Shown: positions 33,921 through 44,213 of the stretch, in pieces
How the letters are laid out: each line of letters starts with the position of its first letter
Numbering within the stretch: the stretch's first letter is position 1
Assembly: GCA_900768915.1 (NCBI GenBank)
Contig: CAAGEQ010000019.1
Span: 59,051-123,050, forward strand
Source of the DNA: Candidatus Gastranaerophilales bacterium
Lineage (GTDB): Bacteria; Cyanobacteriota; Vampirovibrionia; Gastranaerophilales; Gastranaerophilaceae
DNA: 64,000 nucleotides
Direction of reading: 5' to 3'
Made by a program: the position numbers and the translations under genes
Notes under the pieces: model-generated
Database searches by the model: none
Seen by the model: only the letters and a program-made list of their open reading frames with translations
What the model was told of the DNA's origin: nothing

Positions 33921-36443
33921 CTATAAAACTCTCATGTCTTTGTCAAAAAAGCGAGTTCTTACTATATCAAATTTGATGTCTTTATCAATAATTTTCATAA
34001 AATCATCTACTCTTACGGCTGGAATTTCGCTATTCTGACCGGTTCTCAATACTATAAATAAACAGTCATTCTCAAATCGATAAGATTTAATTGAGTTTTT
34101 AATGTTTATTGTTTTTTGTAAACCTTTTTTGTTTGTCTTTGTGAGTAAAATTTCATCAGAAGAACAAACTTTGTCCATATTATACTTTATATCCTCAAAT
34201 TTGTAAAGTTCTGATTTTGGTAATGTAACCATATATTCTGCCCAATAAACCGTTGTATCAATTGAAGTTGCACTTTTTTCTAATTTTTGAACAGATACTA
34301 TTTGAGCATTTTTATGTAAAACTTTTTGCAATTCATCTCTAATAACTTCAACTGGAGTATCTTCTAACAAATCAATATCAACAAATTCACATTCACTTTC
34401 TATAAATAACGGCAATGCTACACCCATAGAAATTTTCATTGATGGATTGTATCCCATAGAAAATGCTACATTCAAATTTGTTCTTGATATTGCTTTAAAA
34501 AATGTATTTTGCCAATCCAAGTGAGAAAAATACTTCAAAATACCCGTTTTAGTAATTTTAATTCTATATTTGTATAATACTCTATTACATTCTGATGTAC
34601 AAATTGATGGATCAACGTGATGTGATACATCAATTTTTTGAGCAGAATCTGATGCTTTGTAAGGTTTTGCCAAAACTTTTTTCACTTTAAACTCTGGACA
34701 AACCCCACAATTGACACATTTATTTTCACAAGTAGGTTGCAAATTCAATTCACAAGGCTGATTAAAAGCAGCCTTATATTCAGACTTAAACCAATCTTTA
34801 CTTACACCAATATTGATAAAATTCCAAGGTAATTCTTCATCTAAAGAGAAACTACGTTTTGCACGTTCTTCTAAAGAAAATCCACAGGCTTCTGCAGTTT
34901 CTTTCCAAACATTTTTATCAAAATATTCACCCCAAGCATCTAAATAACAACCCTTTTTATAAAGTGCCTCTACATATTTACACAACGAGTCATCACCACG
35001 AGTCATCACTGCTTCAATTTGCGATACATATTTTTCGTGGTAATTAATTTTTACACCTTTAATTTTATCAGTTTTAGACTTCAAATATTTGATATGTTCT
35101 GTAACTTCATCTAAATCAGTTTGTCCACACCATTGGAATGGTGTAAAAGGTTTTGGTACAAAGATTGACAAGGTACAAGTAATATCAAAACTATGTTTTA
35201 AATTCTTTTCTTTCTTCAACAATTTTGCTCTATATTTAATTTTACTCAACAAACTTGCCATCTCGTCCATATCTTCTAATGTTTCTGTTGGCAAACCAGA
35301 GATAAAATAAAATTTAATACGTGACCAACCATTTTCATATAATGTCAAAGCCGCATTCAAAATTTGTTCTTCTGAGATATTCTTTTTGATGACATTTCTT
35401 AATCTTTGAGAACCGGCTTCTGGTGCTAATGTCATAGTTGATTTACGAACACTCTGCACCAAATTTGCCAACTCTAAATTAAAACCGTCAATTCTTTGAC
35501 TTGGTAATGATACTGAGATTTTACGCTTATTAAAATCCAACGATAATTCTTTTATCACCTCGTTAATATTAGAATAATCGTTTGAAGACAATGACAACAA
35601 CGAATATTCATCATAACCAGTAGTCTTAACTAATTCTTTTACTAATCCAACAATTTCTTCTCCCGTACGTTCTCTAATAGGTAAAGTAACGTGTCCAGGT
35701 TGACAAAAACGACACATACGACCACAACCACGACGGATTTCAACAACTGCCCTATCTTGAACTGAACTAGAAAAAGGTATTGGGTAACGTTTAGGAGCCG
35801 ACTCAACTGTCAATTGAGAGATTCTTTTATTAACAGTCTTGTTATACCCTTTAGCCCAAACACCCTCAATTTGAGTTAATGCTTTAATTCTATCTTTTCT
35901 TGGTAAACCTTTTGTATTTTTAAGACATTGACAAACTTCTAATATAGAATCTTCACCATCACCAATCAAAAAACAATCTATAAAATCAGACATAGGTAAT
36001 GGATTATAAGTACAAGGTCCACCAGCGATTATAATAGGGTGTTCGTCACCTCTATCAGAATTTTTATATGGAATTTCCGCCATATCCATCATTTTTAATA
36101 CTGTTGGATATGCCAATTCCCATTGCAAAGAAAAACCAATAACATCAAATTCTTTGGCTTTTCTTTTTGATTCTAATGCATATAGTGGTGTTGGCTTAAA
36201 ATCAGGTTCAGGTGCATAAACTCTATCAGCCATAAATTTATCAGTTTTATTAACTTGTTCATACAAAACACGAACACCTAAATTACTAATCCCAATTTCA
36301 TATTTATCAGGGAAAGCCAATAACATTTTCACATCTGCACTATCAAAATCTTTGTTATAAGACAAAAACTCACCACCAACATATTGGTAAGGTTTTGTAC
36401 AATTATATAAAGCATCTCTCTGCTCATCAAAAAAACAATTCAT
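33921..36443 (-). CDS. Radical SAM protein fused to a DUF2344 domain (TIGR03960/TIGR03936 type)
   Basis: 840 aa fusion. N-terminal B12-binding-like Rossmann part (residues about 30-200), then a radical SAM core with the 4Fe-4S cysteines 240, 244 and 247 in RRGCGRMCRFCQPG. A cysteine-rich connector (CENKCVNCGVCPEF) follows, and the C-terminal 200 residues are the DUF2344 domain, starting RIKITKTGILKYFSHLDWQ and with FSMGYNPSMKISMGVALPL. The reaction of this family is not established; the steady link to RNase E/G suggests an RNA-related role. Start overlaps the stop of the preceding gene by 1 nt. Confidence 0.9.
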   Translation of the reverse strand: MNCFFDEQRDALYNCTKPYQYVGGEFLSYNKDFDSADVKMLLAFPDKYEIGISNLGVRVLYEQVNKTDKFMADRVYAPEPDFKPTPLYALESKRKAKEFDVIGFSLQWELAYPTVLKMMDMAEIPYKNSDRGDEHPIIIAGGPCTYNPLPMSDFIDCFLIGDGEDSILEVCQCLKNTKGLPRKDRIKALTQIEGVWAKGYNKTVNKRISQLTVESAPKRYPIPFSSSVQDRAVVEIRRGCGRMCRFCQPGHVTLPIRERTGEEIVGLVKELVKTTGYDEYSLLSLSSNDYSNINEVIKELSLDFNKRKISVSLPSQRIDGFNLELANLVQSVRKSTMTLAPEAGSQRLRNVIKKNISEEQILNAALTLYENGWSRIKFYFISGLPTETLEDMDEMASLLSKIKYRAKLLKKEKNLKHSFDITCTLSIFVPKPFTPFQWCGQTDLDEVTEHIKYLKSKTDKIKGVKINYHEKYVSQIEAVMTRGDDSLCKYVEALYKKGCYLDAWGEYFDKNVWKETAEACGFSLEERAKRSFSLDEELPWNFINIGVSKDWFKSEYKAAFNQPCELNLQPTCENKCVNCGVCPEFKVKKVLAKPYKASDSAQKIDVSHHVDPSICTSECNRVLYKYRIKITKTGILKYFSHLDWQNTFFKAISRTNLNVAFSMGYNPSMKISMGVALPLFIESECEFVDIDLLEDTPVEVIRDELQKVLHKNAQIVSVQKLEKSATSIDTTVYWAEYMVTLPKSELYKFEDIKYNMDKVCSSDEILLTKTNKKGLQKTINIKNSIKSYRFENDCLFIVLRTGQNSEIPAVRVDDFMKIIDKDIKFDIVRTRFFDKDMRVL

Positions 36444-36787
36444 TATGCTAAATCTTCCGGTATATATTTTTCTATTTCAATTAATTTACCTGTTAGAGTC
36501 TTGTTATCCAATGCTCTCATAAAGGCTGGTAATTCAGAACTTTTCATATCATAATTATATAAACATATTTCATTATCTACATTCCTCAATATAGTAACAA
36601 TATAATGACATTTTTTTGCATACGCAGTCAAATTTGATTCTACGAATTTTTTTCCATTCGCATCACGTTTCAATTTTACATAATTAAATCCAGCAAAAAA
36701 TTTAATTTTTTCTTCTGTATCTTGAGGCAAATCACTATTGTGACGATTAAACATATTTATAACTTTTTTATTTATATCTTCTGACAT
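36443..36787 (-). CDS. Small soluble protein, unknown
   Basis: 114 aa, no signal peptide, mixed alpha/beta composition, starts MSEDINKKVINMFNR. The middle has FNYVKLKRDANGKKFVES. A clear AGGAGG site and a 1-nt overlap with the radical SAM gene place it in the same operon. No family recognised. Confidence 0.65.
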   Translation of the reverse strand: MSEDINKKVINMFNRHNSDLPQDTEEKIKFFAGFNYVKLKRDANGKKFVESNLTAYAKKCHYIVTILRNVDNEICLYNYDMKSSELPAFMRALDNKTLTGKLIEIEKYIPEDLA

Positions 36788-36858
36788 AAAAACCTCCTAT
36801 ATCTATTAAACACTAGAAAAAGAAGGTGTAAAATTATTTACCAAAAATTTACAATATG

Positions 36859-37125
36859 CTATTGTTTATTCATATAAAAATTTGGTTGAATTAATTGAAT
36901 ATTAAATTTATTCATTTCAATATTTTTAAAATTATAATCACTTTCTTTTCTTATATTTTCTTTCTTAAGAGCATTTTCATATTTTGAAGAATTTACAGTT
37001 GCATTAACATCATTTTTAGACATTTCAATTGCATTTGTTTCATTTTGTTGTTCTTGAGCATTTGAAACAAGTGCTGTTGTCATAGCAAAAATAAACATAA
37101 AAAATACTACAAATAATTTCTTCAT
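36859..37125 (-). CDS. Small exported protein, unknown
   Basis: 88 aa. Signal peptide (MKKLFVVFFMFIFAMTTALVSNA) followed by about 65 polar residues rich in Asn, Glu and Lys. No domain. Translation signal AAAGGTG before the ATG. Lies between gph and the 36443-36787 gene. Confidence 0.65.
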   Translation of the reverse strand: MKKLFVVFFMFIFAMTTALVSNAQEQQNETNAIEMSKNDVNATVNSSKYENALKKENIRKESDYNFKNIEMNKFNIQLIQPNFYMNKQ

Positions 37126-37140
37126 ACATCACCTTTCATC

Positions 37141-37788
37141 TTAAATAATTTCTAATAATTCTTCAGGAGAATAAATTAAAGTTGTTGCACCATTTTCATA
37201 AAGAAAATCTATATCTTTATACCCCCAAACAACGCTTATACAATCTAATTCAGCATTTTGTGCAGTTTGAATATCAACTTCAGAATCACCAACATATATA
37301 CATTCTTCTTTATTAACATTCAATTCATTCATTGCTTCAATAACAGAATCTGGAGCAGGTTTTTTTGCAATATGTTCTCTTTGTCCAATTGCAACATCTA
37401 CCAATTCTCCAAAATATTTTTCACACAACTCTTTCACAGCACTATCAAATTTATTAGAAACAACCGCTACCTTATGTTTTTGCTCTTTTAATTTTTTTAA
37501 CATAGACATCACACCATCATAAGGCTTGGTTTTGTTATACATATTCTCTGAATAATGTTTTTTAAATATTTCTAAACATTTTTCACAATTAGGATTATTT
37601 TTACCATTAGGAATAGCACGTTCAATTAATAATGCAACACCATTACCAACAAATCTACGTACTTCATCAATAGTTCTTTTAGGATAGCCAAACTGTTCTA
37701 ATGCGTAATTTGTACTATCAGTTAAATCTTCCAACGTATATAATAATGTTCCATCTAAATCAAAAATAACTGTTGAAATAGCCATCAT
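37141..37788 (-). CDS. gph: Phosphoglycolate phosphatase-like HAD hydrolase
   Basis: 215 aa. HAD motif I DLDGTLL (nucleophile and acid Asp), motif II VVSNKFD, Lys of motif III in KPAPDSV, and motif IV GDSEVDIQTA. A helical cap lies between motifs I and II, as in Gph/PpaX enzymes. Removes phosphate from 2-phosphoglycolate or a similar small substrate; the exact substrate is inferred. Start overlaps the upstream gene stop (ATGA). Confidence 0.88.
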   Translation of the reverse strand: MMAISTVIFDLDGTLLYTLEDLTDSTNYALEQFGYPKRTIDEVRRFVGNGVALLIERAIPNGKNNPNCEKCLEIFKKHYSENMYNKTKPYDGVMSMLKKLKEQKHKVAVVSNKFDSAVKELCEKYFGELVDVAIGQREHIAKKPAPDSVIEAMNELNVNKEECIYVGDSEVDIQTAQNAELDCISVVWGYKDIDFLYENGATTLIYSPEELLEII

Positions 37789-38567
37789 TCAATTTCCTTT
37801 AATATTGTAAATACTTCATATCCATTATCTACATCAATTTCAATTATCTTATATACACCATTTGACGATTGTGGAGAAGTAATATGATATACACCATTAT
37901 ACATAACTTCATCATTTTTATGATAATGTCCAGAAACAATTGCAATTACATTATTATGTTTACTTAACATCTGTAAATAAGGTAATGTGTTGTACGTATA
38001 ATATAAATCATTTGATGGTTTGTTTGCTAATGGGAAATGTTGAAGAATAACAACCTTATTATAAGCATATTTTGTTAATTGTGCATCTAACCAACTTATA
38101 GTTTCATTTGTATAAACACCATTTATTCCCGGAATAACTTCTTTTGTTCCATCTACAACAATATAAACTATATCATTACGTTTAAACACGTAATTAGGAG
38201 TTCTGCCTTGATTTCGATTTACTTTTCTGACCATTGAAATATATGTTTTTTTATCCAAATTATTAAGTTTAGAAACATCTTTGTTTCCCAAAACAAGATA
38301 ATAAGGTTTATTCAACTTTTTCACAACAGACAAAAAACCTTCTAAGTTCTTAGGATTTGCTTGTCCTATGTTATTTCCCGTAAATACAACGAAATCAATA
38401 TCTGAAGATTTATTTATATCCTTAACTATTTTATTCAATGCAACTGATTGCTTCTTAAAATAAACATCTGTAACCTGTGCAAATTTTATAGTTTTTGCAA
38501 AACAAGATGAAATAGATATAGACATAAACATCAACGTCAATATTAAAATTGACATAATTTTTTTCAT
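37785..38567 (-). CDS. Exported calcineurin-like phosphoesterase with altered metal site
   Basis: 260 aa with signal peptide ending SSCFA. The fold signature is present but several ligands differ: the usual D-x-H is TDVYF, the usual GDxx is GNNIG, and GNHD is LGNKD. The later motifs QHFP and SGHYH are kept. About half of the two-metal site is thus lost, so it may be inactive, single-metal, or a binding protein. It sits between rph and gph in the leftward run. Confidence 0.8.
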   Translation of the reverse strand: MKKIMSILILTLMFMSISISSCFAKTIKFAQVTDVYFKKQSVALNKIVKDINKSSDIDFVVFTGNNIGQANPKNLEGFLSVVKKLNKPYYLVLGNKDVSKLNNLDKKTYISMVRKVNRNQGRTPNYVFKRNDIVYIVVDGTKEVIPGINGVYTNETISWLDAQLTKYAYNKVVILQHFPLANKPSNDLYYTYNTLPYLQMLSKHNNVIAIVSGHYHKNDEVMYNGVYHITSPQSSNGVYKIIEIDVDNGYEVFTILKEIE

Positions 38568-38616
38568 AAAAACTCCTTAATCATTTTCTATTAGATTATC
38601 ACGAATAGAAAAGAGA

Positions 38617-39321
38617 TTAAATATTGTCATAACTTGCAATAATTTTTTTGATACCTTCATGAGCAACATCAAACAATCTTAGCATTTGTTCTTTTTCATA
38701 AGGTTCACCCTCTGCAGTTGTTTGGAAATCAACGATTTTTCCACTCTTTGTTAATACAACATTTGAATCCACTCTGGCATGTGAATCTTCTTCATAATCT
38801 AAATCTAACAAAATTTCATCGCCATGCATACCAATAGAAATTGCTGCAATTGGTTCAACAATTGGATTTTCTTTTAATTCACCACTAGCCATAAGTTTTT
38901 TAACGGCTTCACGTAGAGCGACAAAGCCACCACAAATACTTGCTGTTCTAGTTCCGCCATCTGCTTGAATAACATCAGCATCAATTGTTATTGTTAAATC
39001 AGGCATTTTTTCTAAATCAACGCATGCTCTTAAACTACGACCAATCAATCTTTGTATTTCATGTGTTCTACCAGAAACCTTATTTCTTTCACGTTGACAT
39101 CTAGTATTAGTAGCAGATGGTAACAACGAATATTCAGCAGTTACCCAACCTCTATTATCATCTTGTTCCATCCATTTTGGTTTCTTATGGTCAACAGAAG
39201 CCGTTGTGATAACTTTTGTATCACCAAATTCAACTAAAACAGAACCTAGTGCATGCTTTGTAAAATCTTTTGTAAATTTAAATGGTCTTAATTCATCATT
39301 TGCTCTGTTATTTTTTCTCAT
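38617..39321 (-). CDS. rph: Ribonuclease PH
   Basis: 234 aa phosphate-dependent 3'-5' exonuclease that trims tRNA 3' ends. Typical start NDELRPFKFTKDFTKHALGS, phosphate-site SGRTHEIQRLIGRSLRA and the DADVIQADGGTRTAS core. Normal length. RBS AAGGAGT in front. Relevant here because neither tRNA in this window encodes CCA, so 3' trimming plus CCA addition is needed. Confidence 0.96.
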   Translation of the reverse strand: MRKNNRANDELRPFKFTKDFTKHALGSVLVEFGDTKVITTASVDHKKPKWMEQDDNRGWVTAEYSLLPSATNTRCQRERNKVSGRTHEIQRLIGRSLRACVDLEKMPDLTITIDADVIQADGGTRTASICGGFVALREAVKKLMASGELKENPIVEPIAAISIGMHGDEILLDLDYEEDSHARVDSNVVLTKSGKIVDFQTTAEGEPYEKEQMLRLFDVAHEGIKKIIASYDNI

Positions 39322-39331
39322 AAAAAACTCC

Positions 39332-39577
39332 TTAATTATTACTCTTTTTGTTTAAATATCCGTTTTCATATTCCCACATATATATTTGTCCGCAATATTT
39401 ACATACTGCAAATTGATTCATAAACATCAAATCTGGAACAAAAGTATAACCATCAACAGTAATTTCTATTTCATTTTTATTATTATATTTATGCGTAAAC
39501 TTTTTACTCCCTTTATATTCAGGAGAAAACATTAATTCAAATTTATCAATAGATTTACAATTTTTACAAACAAACAT
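39332..39577 (-). CDS. Small zinc-ribbon-like protein
   Basis: 81 aa. Two Cys pairs, CKNC near the N-terminus (MFVCKNCKSI) and CKYC near residue 60, can bind one zinc. Between them lies a basic beta-rich stretch. It lies 10 nt before rph and 2 nt after the membrane-protein gene, so all three are one transcript. Function unknown. Confidence 0.7.
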   Translation of the reverse strand: MFVCKNCKSIDKFELMFSPEYKGSKKFTHKYNNKNEIEITVDGYTFVPDLMFMNQFAVCKYCGQIYMWEYENGYLNKKSNN

Positions 39578-39579
39578 TA

Positions 39580-40536
39580 TTATTTTTTTCTTCTTTTTTT
39601 CTTATCAACACCTGCTCTAGCAAGAATTCTGTCATCAATTTTCTTCATTGCACCCGCATCATTATAAAAATTTTTGTACCACAAACACATACATATACCT
39701 CTTAATGGTAATAATAATTGTATTGTCACAATAATAATTAATGCTTGAACAATAAATAACGCAACTTGAGATGGTGTAATCTGAGCAACACCCATTGCTG
39801 ACAATACCATATTTATAGCATCTAATGATGGAACAGATATATATTTAACTAATGTATCTTTTAAATAATCAACGGCTTTAACTGTAGTTAAAAATGTCAA
39901 CATTATTTGTGGCAAAATAACATAAGTTAAACCCCCTAATAAAATAATCATTAAGAAAGTTTGTTTAAAATTACCAACAACATAAGATGAACTTTTTTTG
40001 AAACAATCAAATGGTGATAATTCCGGTTCAAATATAAATATTTGGAAGATAAAAGCATAATAAATTAATAAAATCCAACCAAAAACTAAAAATATTGGAA
40101 TAACTGTTAATAATAACAAACCACCATACAAACCCCATAATCCTAAATAGGCAATCCATCTACGAGTAATCATCATTGTATGAGCAGGAAAATCATAAAC
40201 TCGTTCTGATTTAAGCATATTGTCTGTCATAGAATTTACGGCTGAATAAGCAACTATATAGTTCCAAAAAGATTTAATCCATATAACCAAAACAGGTAAC
40301 AATACTACACCCAATGCAATATTCATATACATAGGTGTTTTTAGAATTGGAATATTTGCCAATAATAAAGTATGATATTCATTATATGAATACAAAATTA
40401 TAGTTGTTAAAATCAAACCCAACAACTGTCCTAAAACAGGGAATAACATGTACCACACAAATCTATCAATGTTGGTAAAATATAACCCTACACCTTGTAA
40501 AAATATTTCAAATATTGTATTACTTTTTTTTGCCAT
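39580..40536 (-). CDS. Multi-pass membrane protein, unknown
   Basis: 318 aa with about six TM segments (near residues 25-50, 65-85, 120-155, 185-210, 250-275) and a very basic C-terminus (GVDKKKRRKK). The N-terminus MAKKSNTIFEIFLQGVGLYF has no signal. Resembles in outline the DUF4013-like or glycerophosphodiesterase membrane-domain type proteins, but no motif decides this. First gene of the leftward run. Confidence 0.7.
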   Translation of the reverse strand: MAKKSNTIFEIFLQGVGLYFTNIDRFVWYMLFPVLGQLLGLILTTIILYSYNEYHTLLLANIPILKTPMYMNIALGVVLLPVLVIWIKSFWNYIVAYSAVNSMTDNMLKSERVYDFPAHTMMITRRWIAYLGLWGLYGGLLLLTVIPIFLVFGWILLIYYAFIFQIFIFEPELSPFDCFKKSSSYVVGNFKQTFLMIILLGGLTYVILPQIMLTFLTTVKAVDYLKDTLVKYISVPSLDAINMVLSAMGVAQITPSQVALFIVQALIIIVTIQLLLPLRGICMCLWYKNFYNDAGAMKKIDDRILARAGVDKKKRRKK

Positions 40537-40594
40537 AATTCATTATCTTTATTGTATAATTTTATTACTATAATATCTAATTGTAAATAAAAAA

Positions 40595-41230
40595 ATGGAA
40601 AATATGAACGAGATAAAAGAATTAATAAAAAGTTTTAGAGAAGATGAGTATTTTGATTTTGTAAATTTACATATACATTCAAAATTTTCAGACGGAAAAG
40701 CCGAATTTGATGACATCATAAAACAAGCTAGAGAATTTGGTTATAGAAAAATTGCAATATGTGACCACAATACCGTTGAAGGTCATAAACAGTTTCATGA
40801 CGAAATTTTATTAACAGGTGTTGAATTTGATTGTTGGTATGGATATGTGTTCATGCACTTGTTAGCATACGGAATTGACGTTGATAACCCAATTTTAAAC
40901 AAATACATGGCAAAGAAAAAAAGTGGAACAGAAATGGACATTATCAGAATCTTTGCTACAAGAAATGTACCTCAATTGATTGATGATATACACAAGGCAG
41001 GTGGAATTGCAGTTCTAGCACATCCGGCTTGTTGTTGGGCATTAAATCTTGATAAGTTTGTAAAAAAACTTATCAATGTCGGACTAGATGGAATAGAAGT
41101 ATATTACCCATATCAAAGACATAGAAAAATTTTCAAATTCCATACAGAAGAAACTGTTAGAGAAATTGCTGACAAATACGATTTAATAAAAACTGGTGGT
41201 ACAGACTGCCATAACCGTAATATTTTATAA
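40595..41230 (+). CDS. PHP-domain metal-dependent phosphoesterase
   Basis: 211 aa. Full set of PHP motifs: LHIHSKFSDG (His-x-His and Asp), IAICDHNTV, VLAHPACCW and TGGTDCHN. It lacks the polymerase parts of DnaE, so it is a stand-alone PHP hydrolase, like the family acting on nucleoside 3',5'-bisphosphates or sugar phosphates. Shorter than common 280-aa members: the protein stops right after the last motif, perhaps a natural short form. Divergent from the 39580-40536 gene. Confidence 0.85.
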   Translation: MENMNEIKELIKSFREDEYFDFVNLHIHSKFSDGKAEFDDIIKQAREFGYRKIAICDHNTVEGHKQFHDEILLTGVEFDCWYGYVFMHLLAYGIDVDNPILNKYMAKKKSGTEMDIIRIFATRNVPQLIDDIHKAGGIAVLAHPACCWALNLDKFVKKLINVGLDGIEVYYPYQRHRKIFKFHTEETVREIADKYDLIKTGGTDCHNRNIL

Positions 41231-41337
41231 TTTTAAGTTAATAAACTTGTTTTTATTGTAACATTTCGTATAAAATACGCAAAAAAAGTGTTAGACTCGT
41301 TTTATATATAATATATAAACAAGCGAAGTGAAGATAC

Positions 41338-44202
41338 ATGTATAATTATAACAATTCATATTTACACGGATTCAGAGGTAATATTGAAACATCTCAAGTG
41401 AATAATGTTACCAATAACAAGACAGAATCTAACGACCAAGAAAATAAAACAGTTACGCAACAACAAGAGTTACAACAAGTAACTCCAGATTTTAATGTAA
41501 AAGTACCTGTTGGTTATACAAAAACTGGAGTAGAAAAACTTTCAAATGGTCAAGAAATCCATTGCTATAAATTAAACAATGGGCAAAAAGTCATGATAGC
41601 ACCAAAAGAAAGTGCAATGACCACATTAAATACATACGTAAACACAGGTTCAATGAACGAAAAAGATGACGAAAGAGGCATTAGTCACTTCTGTGAGCAC
41701 ATGGCATTTAATGGTACAAAAGGTTCTGACGGCTATGAAAAATTAGGAATTGGTGACGTTTTCAGAAAAGTTGGTGATATGGGCGGTCGTACAAACGCAT
41801 CAACAAATTTTGCCGAAACAAACTATACAATTTCAATTCCACAGTTCAACAAAAATGATTTTGAAACTATAGTAAAAATGCAATCTTCAATGATGAATAA
41901 TCTTGAAATGTCAGATAACATGGTAGATAAAGAACATGGACCTGTTACATCTGAAATAAATATGTATAGTGACATGCCTGACAATATAGCCGCAAATGTC
42001 GCAATTAAAAATTTGTATAATATTCAAACAACATCTGATGACGTTGTTGCTGGTACAGTAGATAACATCATGAATGTAGATAGTAAAAAAGTTATGGACT
42101 ACTACAAAAACAACTATTATCCAGCAAACATGACAACTGTCGTAACAGGTGATGTTAACCCTGATGAAGCAATTGAAATAATTGCAAAGAATTTCAGAGG
42201 TGAAAATCCTTCTAAAACAGACAGACGTATGGAAGCATTAAAACCAATAGACAAAACTATCAGAAAAGATATTATTTCAAATAAAGCCGTAGCAACAACA
42301 GGGGTTATTTGTTTTAATGGTCCAGAAAATAATAATACAAAAGATAATATTGCAATAGAACTAGTTAATGAATACTTATTTAACAGACTTAACTCTAAAA
42401 TTAACCAATCATTAGATGAATACAATGCTGATGTATATGCAGGCAAAGAAAAGATTAGCACAGTACCTTCTGATGGAAAACTTTTAAGGATTGGTTATGA
42501 TACCACAGAAAGCAATTCTGAAGTAGCACTAAAAGCAATTTTTAGTAAATTAACAAACTTTAAAGCACCTAATAATGAAGAAATGGATACTTTAAAAACT
42601 GGTCTAAAAATGAAGTATGAAACTACTTTTGAAGATACAGATAATTTAAACTACATGTTAGGTCAAACTTCATTTACTGAGGGCATTAAAGGTTGTACAG
42701 ATGCAATAAACGTAATAGATAGTCTAACTCCACAAGATTTAGAAAATGCCGTTCACAAATATTATGATGTAAATAAAGCATCTATTGCGATTATTCACCC
42801 AGATAAAGCTGATATAAATTCTATAAAAGAAAATCACCAAAAGGCTCAAACAATCAATTTTACAGGTTCTCAACAAATATCAAATAATAGTAATACTAAA
42901 ATAAATAAAAAACCTTTAAAAACTGAAACTATTGAAAAATACACATTAAAAAATAATTGTGAAGTCGCATTAACTAACTCAAAAAATGATATTGGAAATA
43001 TTCAAATGCAAATAATAACAGATGCACCTGCCAAATTAAAACCAGGTGTAGCTGAAGTTTTGTCCTCAATGATGAGAAGAAATCATGATGGATTACTTGA
43101 CATAGCAGCCAAAAATAACATCTCTGTAGGAACAGGTGCTACAGGCAAAGGTTTATATTTTGAAGCAGAATTTCCAGCAAAAAATTTATCAAAAACACTA
43201 AATTTATTAAATCAAGGTATAATTAACATTGATTTAAATGAGAATAATTTTGAAAAAGCAAAACGTGATGTTAAAAACAATTTTGAAACCGCACAACCAA
43301 GTGCCTTTGATAATATCAGAAGCACTTTATTCCCAGATTCATCAAGAGGTTACTCTAATACAGATATTCTAAATAATGTTGATAATATAACACTCGAAGA
43401 TGTTAAAGGATTATTCCAATATATCAAAGATAACGGAAGTTTTAGTATTGCTGCAAGTTTACCAACAGATAAGTATCCTCAATCTAAAACTGTATTTGAT
43501 AATACTCTTGAAAATATGCCAACATTCAAGCCAAATCAACCAAAGGTTTTCAACGATTTCAAACCTTTAGATAAAAGTGTTGTTGTAACAGAAGCAGCAA
43601 ATACTGCTCAAGCAGACGTTGTACAAGCATACAAGTTTGAACATAATCATACACCAAAAGAACTTGTTTCTTATGAAATAATGAACAGCATTCTTTCTGG
43701 AGGTGATGAAACCGGTTTATTCAATAATTTAAGAGAAAAAGAAAAACTTGCATATAGTGTTCACTCATCTCTTAATATCGCACCATTAACATCATCAACT
43801 CTGGCATGTAGAATTTTAACAACTACAGACAGTCCTGATATGAAAAGTTATAATAATGTAGAAAAATCAATAACTGGCTTTCAAAACCAAATCAATAAAA
43901 TGATGAATGGTGAATTTACAGATAAAGAGTTGGAAACTGCAAAACTTAATTTCAAAAGGTATTTATTAGAATCAACTGATAATCAAGATGAAAAAGTTCA
44001 AACTATGGCAGATGGTTTAATATCTACAAATGGAATAGATGACGTAAACAAACAATATGAACTTGTTGATACAATTACAAAAGAAGATATTCAACATGCT
44101 GCACAAAAAGTATTCAACAATAAACCTGTTTACTCAATAAGAGCGTCACAAGACACTTTGAATGCAAATAAAGACTTTTTAACCAGTCTTGAAAATAAAT
44201 AA
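41338..44202 (+). CDS. M16-family (pitrilysin/insulinase-like) zinc peptidase, two-domain
   Basis: 954 aa. The first M16 domain carries the inverted zinc motif HFCEH (HxxEH) followed by MAFNGTKGS and the downstream Glu region GPVTSEINMY. The second half is a related but inactive domain with FNNLREKEKLAYSVHS, the Arg/Tyr-type substrate motif. No signal peptide: the first 60 residues are Asn/Gln/Thr-rich (MYNYNNSYLHGFRGN). Most two-domain bacterial forms are exported, so a cytosolic or non-Sec location is unusual. Followed 11 nt later by another zinc peptidase. Confidence 0.88.
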   Translation: MYNYNNSYLHGFRGNIETSQVNNVTNNKTESNDQENKTVTQQQELQQVTPDFNVKVPVGYTKTGVEKLSNGQEIHCYKLNNGQKVMIAPKESAMTTLNTYVNTGSMNEKDDERGISHFCEHMAFNGTKGSDGYEKLGIGDVFRKVGDMGGRTNASTNFAETNYTISIPQFNKNDFETIVKMQSSMMNNLEMSDNMVDKEHGPVTSEINMYSDMPDNIAANVAIKNLYNIQTTSDDVVAGTVDNIMNVDSKKVMDYYKNNYYPANMTTVVTGDVNPDEAIEIIAKNFRGENPSKTDRRMEALKPIDKTIRKDIISNKAVATTGVICFNGPENNNTKDNIAIELVNEYLFNRLNSKINQSLDEYNADVYAGKEKISTVPSDGKLLRIGYDTTESNSEVALKAIFSKLTNFKAPNNEEMDTLKTGLKMKYETTFEDTDNLNYMLGQTSFTEGIKGCTDAINVIDSLTPQDLENAVHKYYDVNKASIAIIHPDKADINSIKENHQKAQTINFTGSQQISNNSNTKINKKPLKTETIEKYTLKNNCEVALTNSKNDIGNIQMQIITDAPAKLKPGVAEVLSSMMRRNHDGLLDIAAKNNISVGTGATGKGLYFEAEFPAKNLSKTLNLLNQGIINIDLNENNFEKAKRDVKNNFETAQPSAFDNIRSTLFPDSSRGYSNTDILNNVDNITLEDVKGLFQYIKDNGSFSIAASLPTDKYPQSKTVFDNTLENMPTFKPNQPKVFNDFKPLDKSVVVTEAANTAQADVVQAYKFEHNHTPKELVSYEIMNSILSGGDETGLFNNLREKEKLAYSVHSSLNIAPLTSSTLACRILTTTDSPDMKSYNNVEKSITGFQNQINKMMNGEFTDKELETAKLNFKRYLLESTDNQDEKVQTMADGLISTNGIDDVNKQYELVDTITKEDIQHAAQKVFNNKPVYSIRASQDTLNANKDFLTSLENK

Positions 44203-44213
44203 TAGGTACTTAA

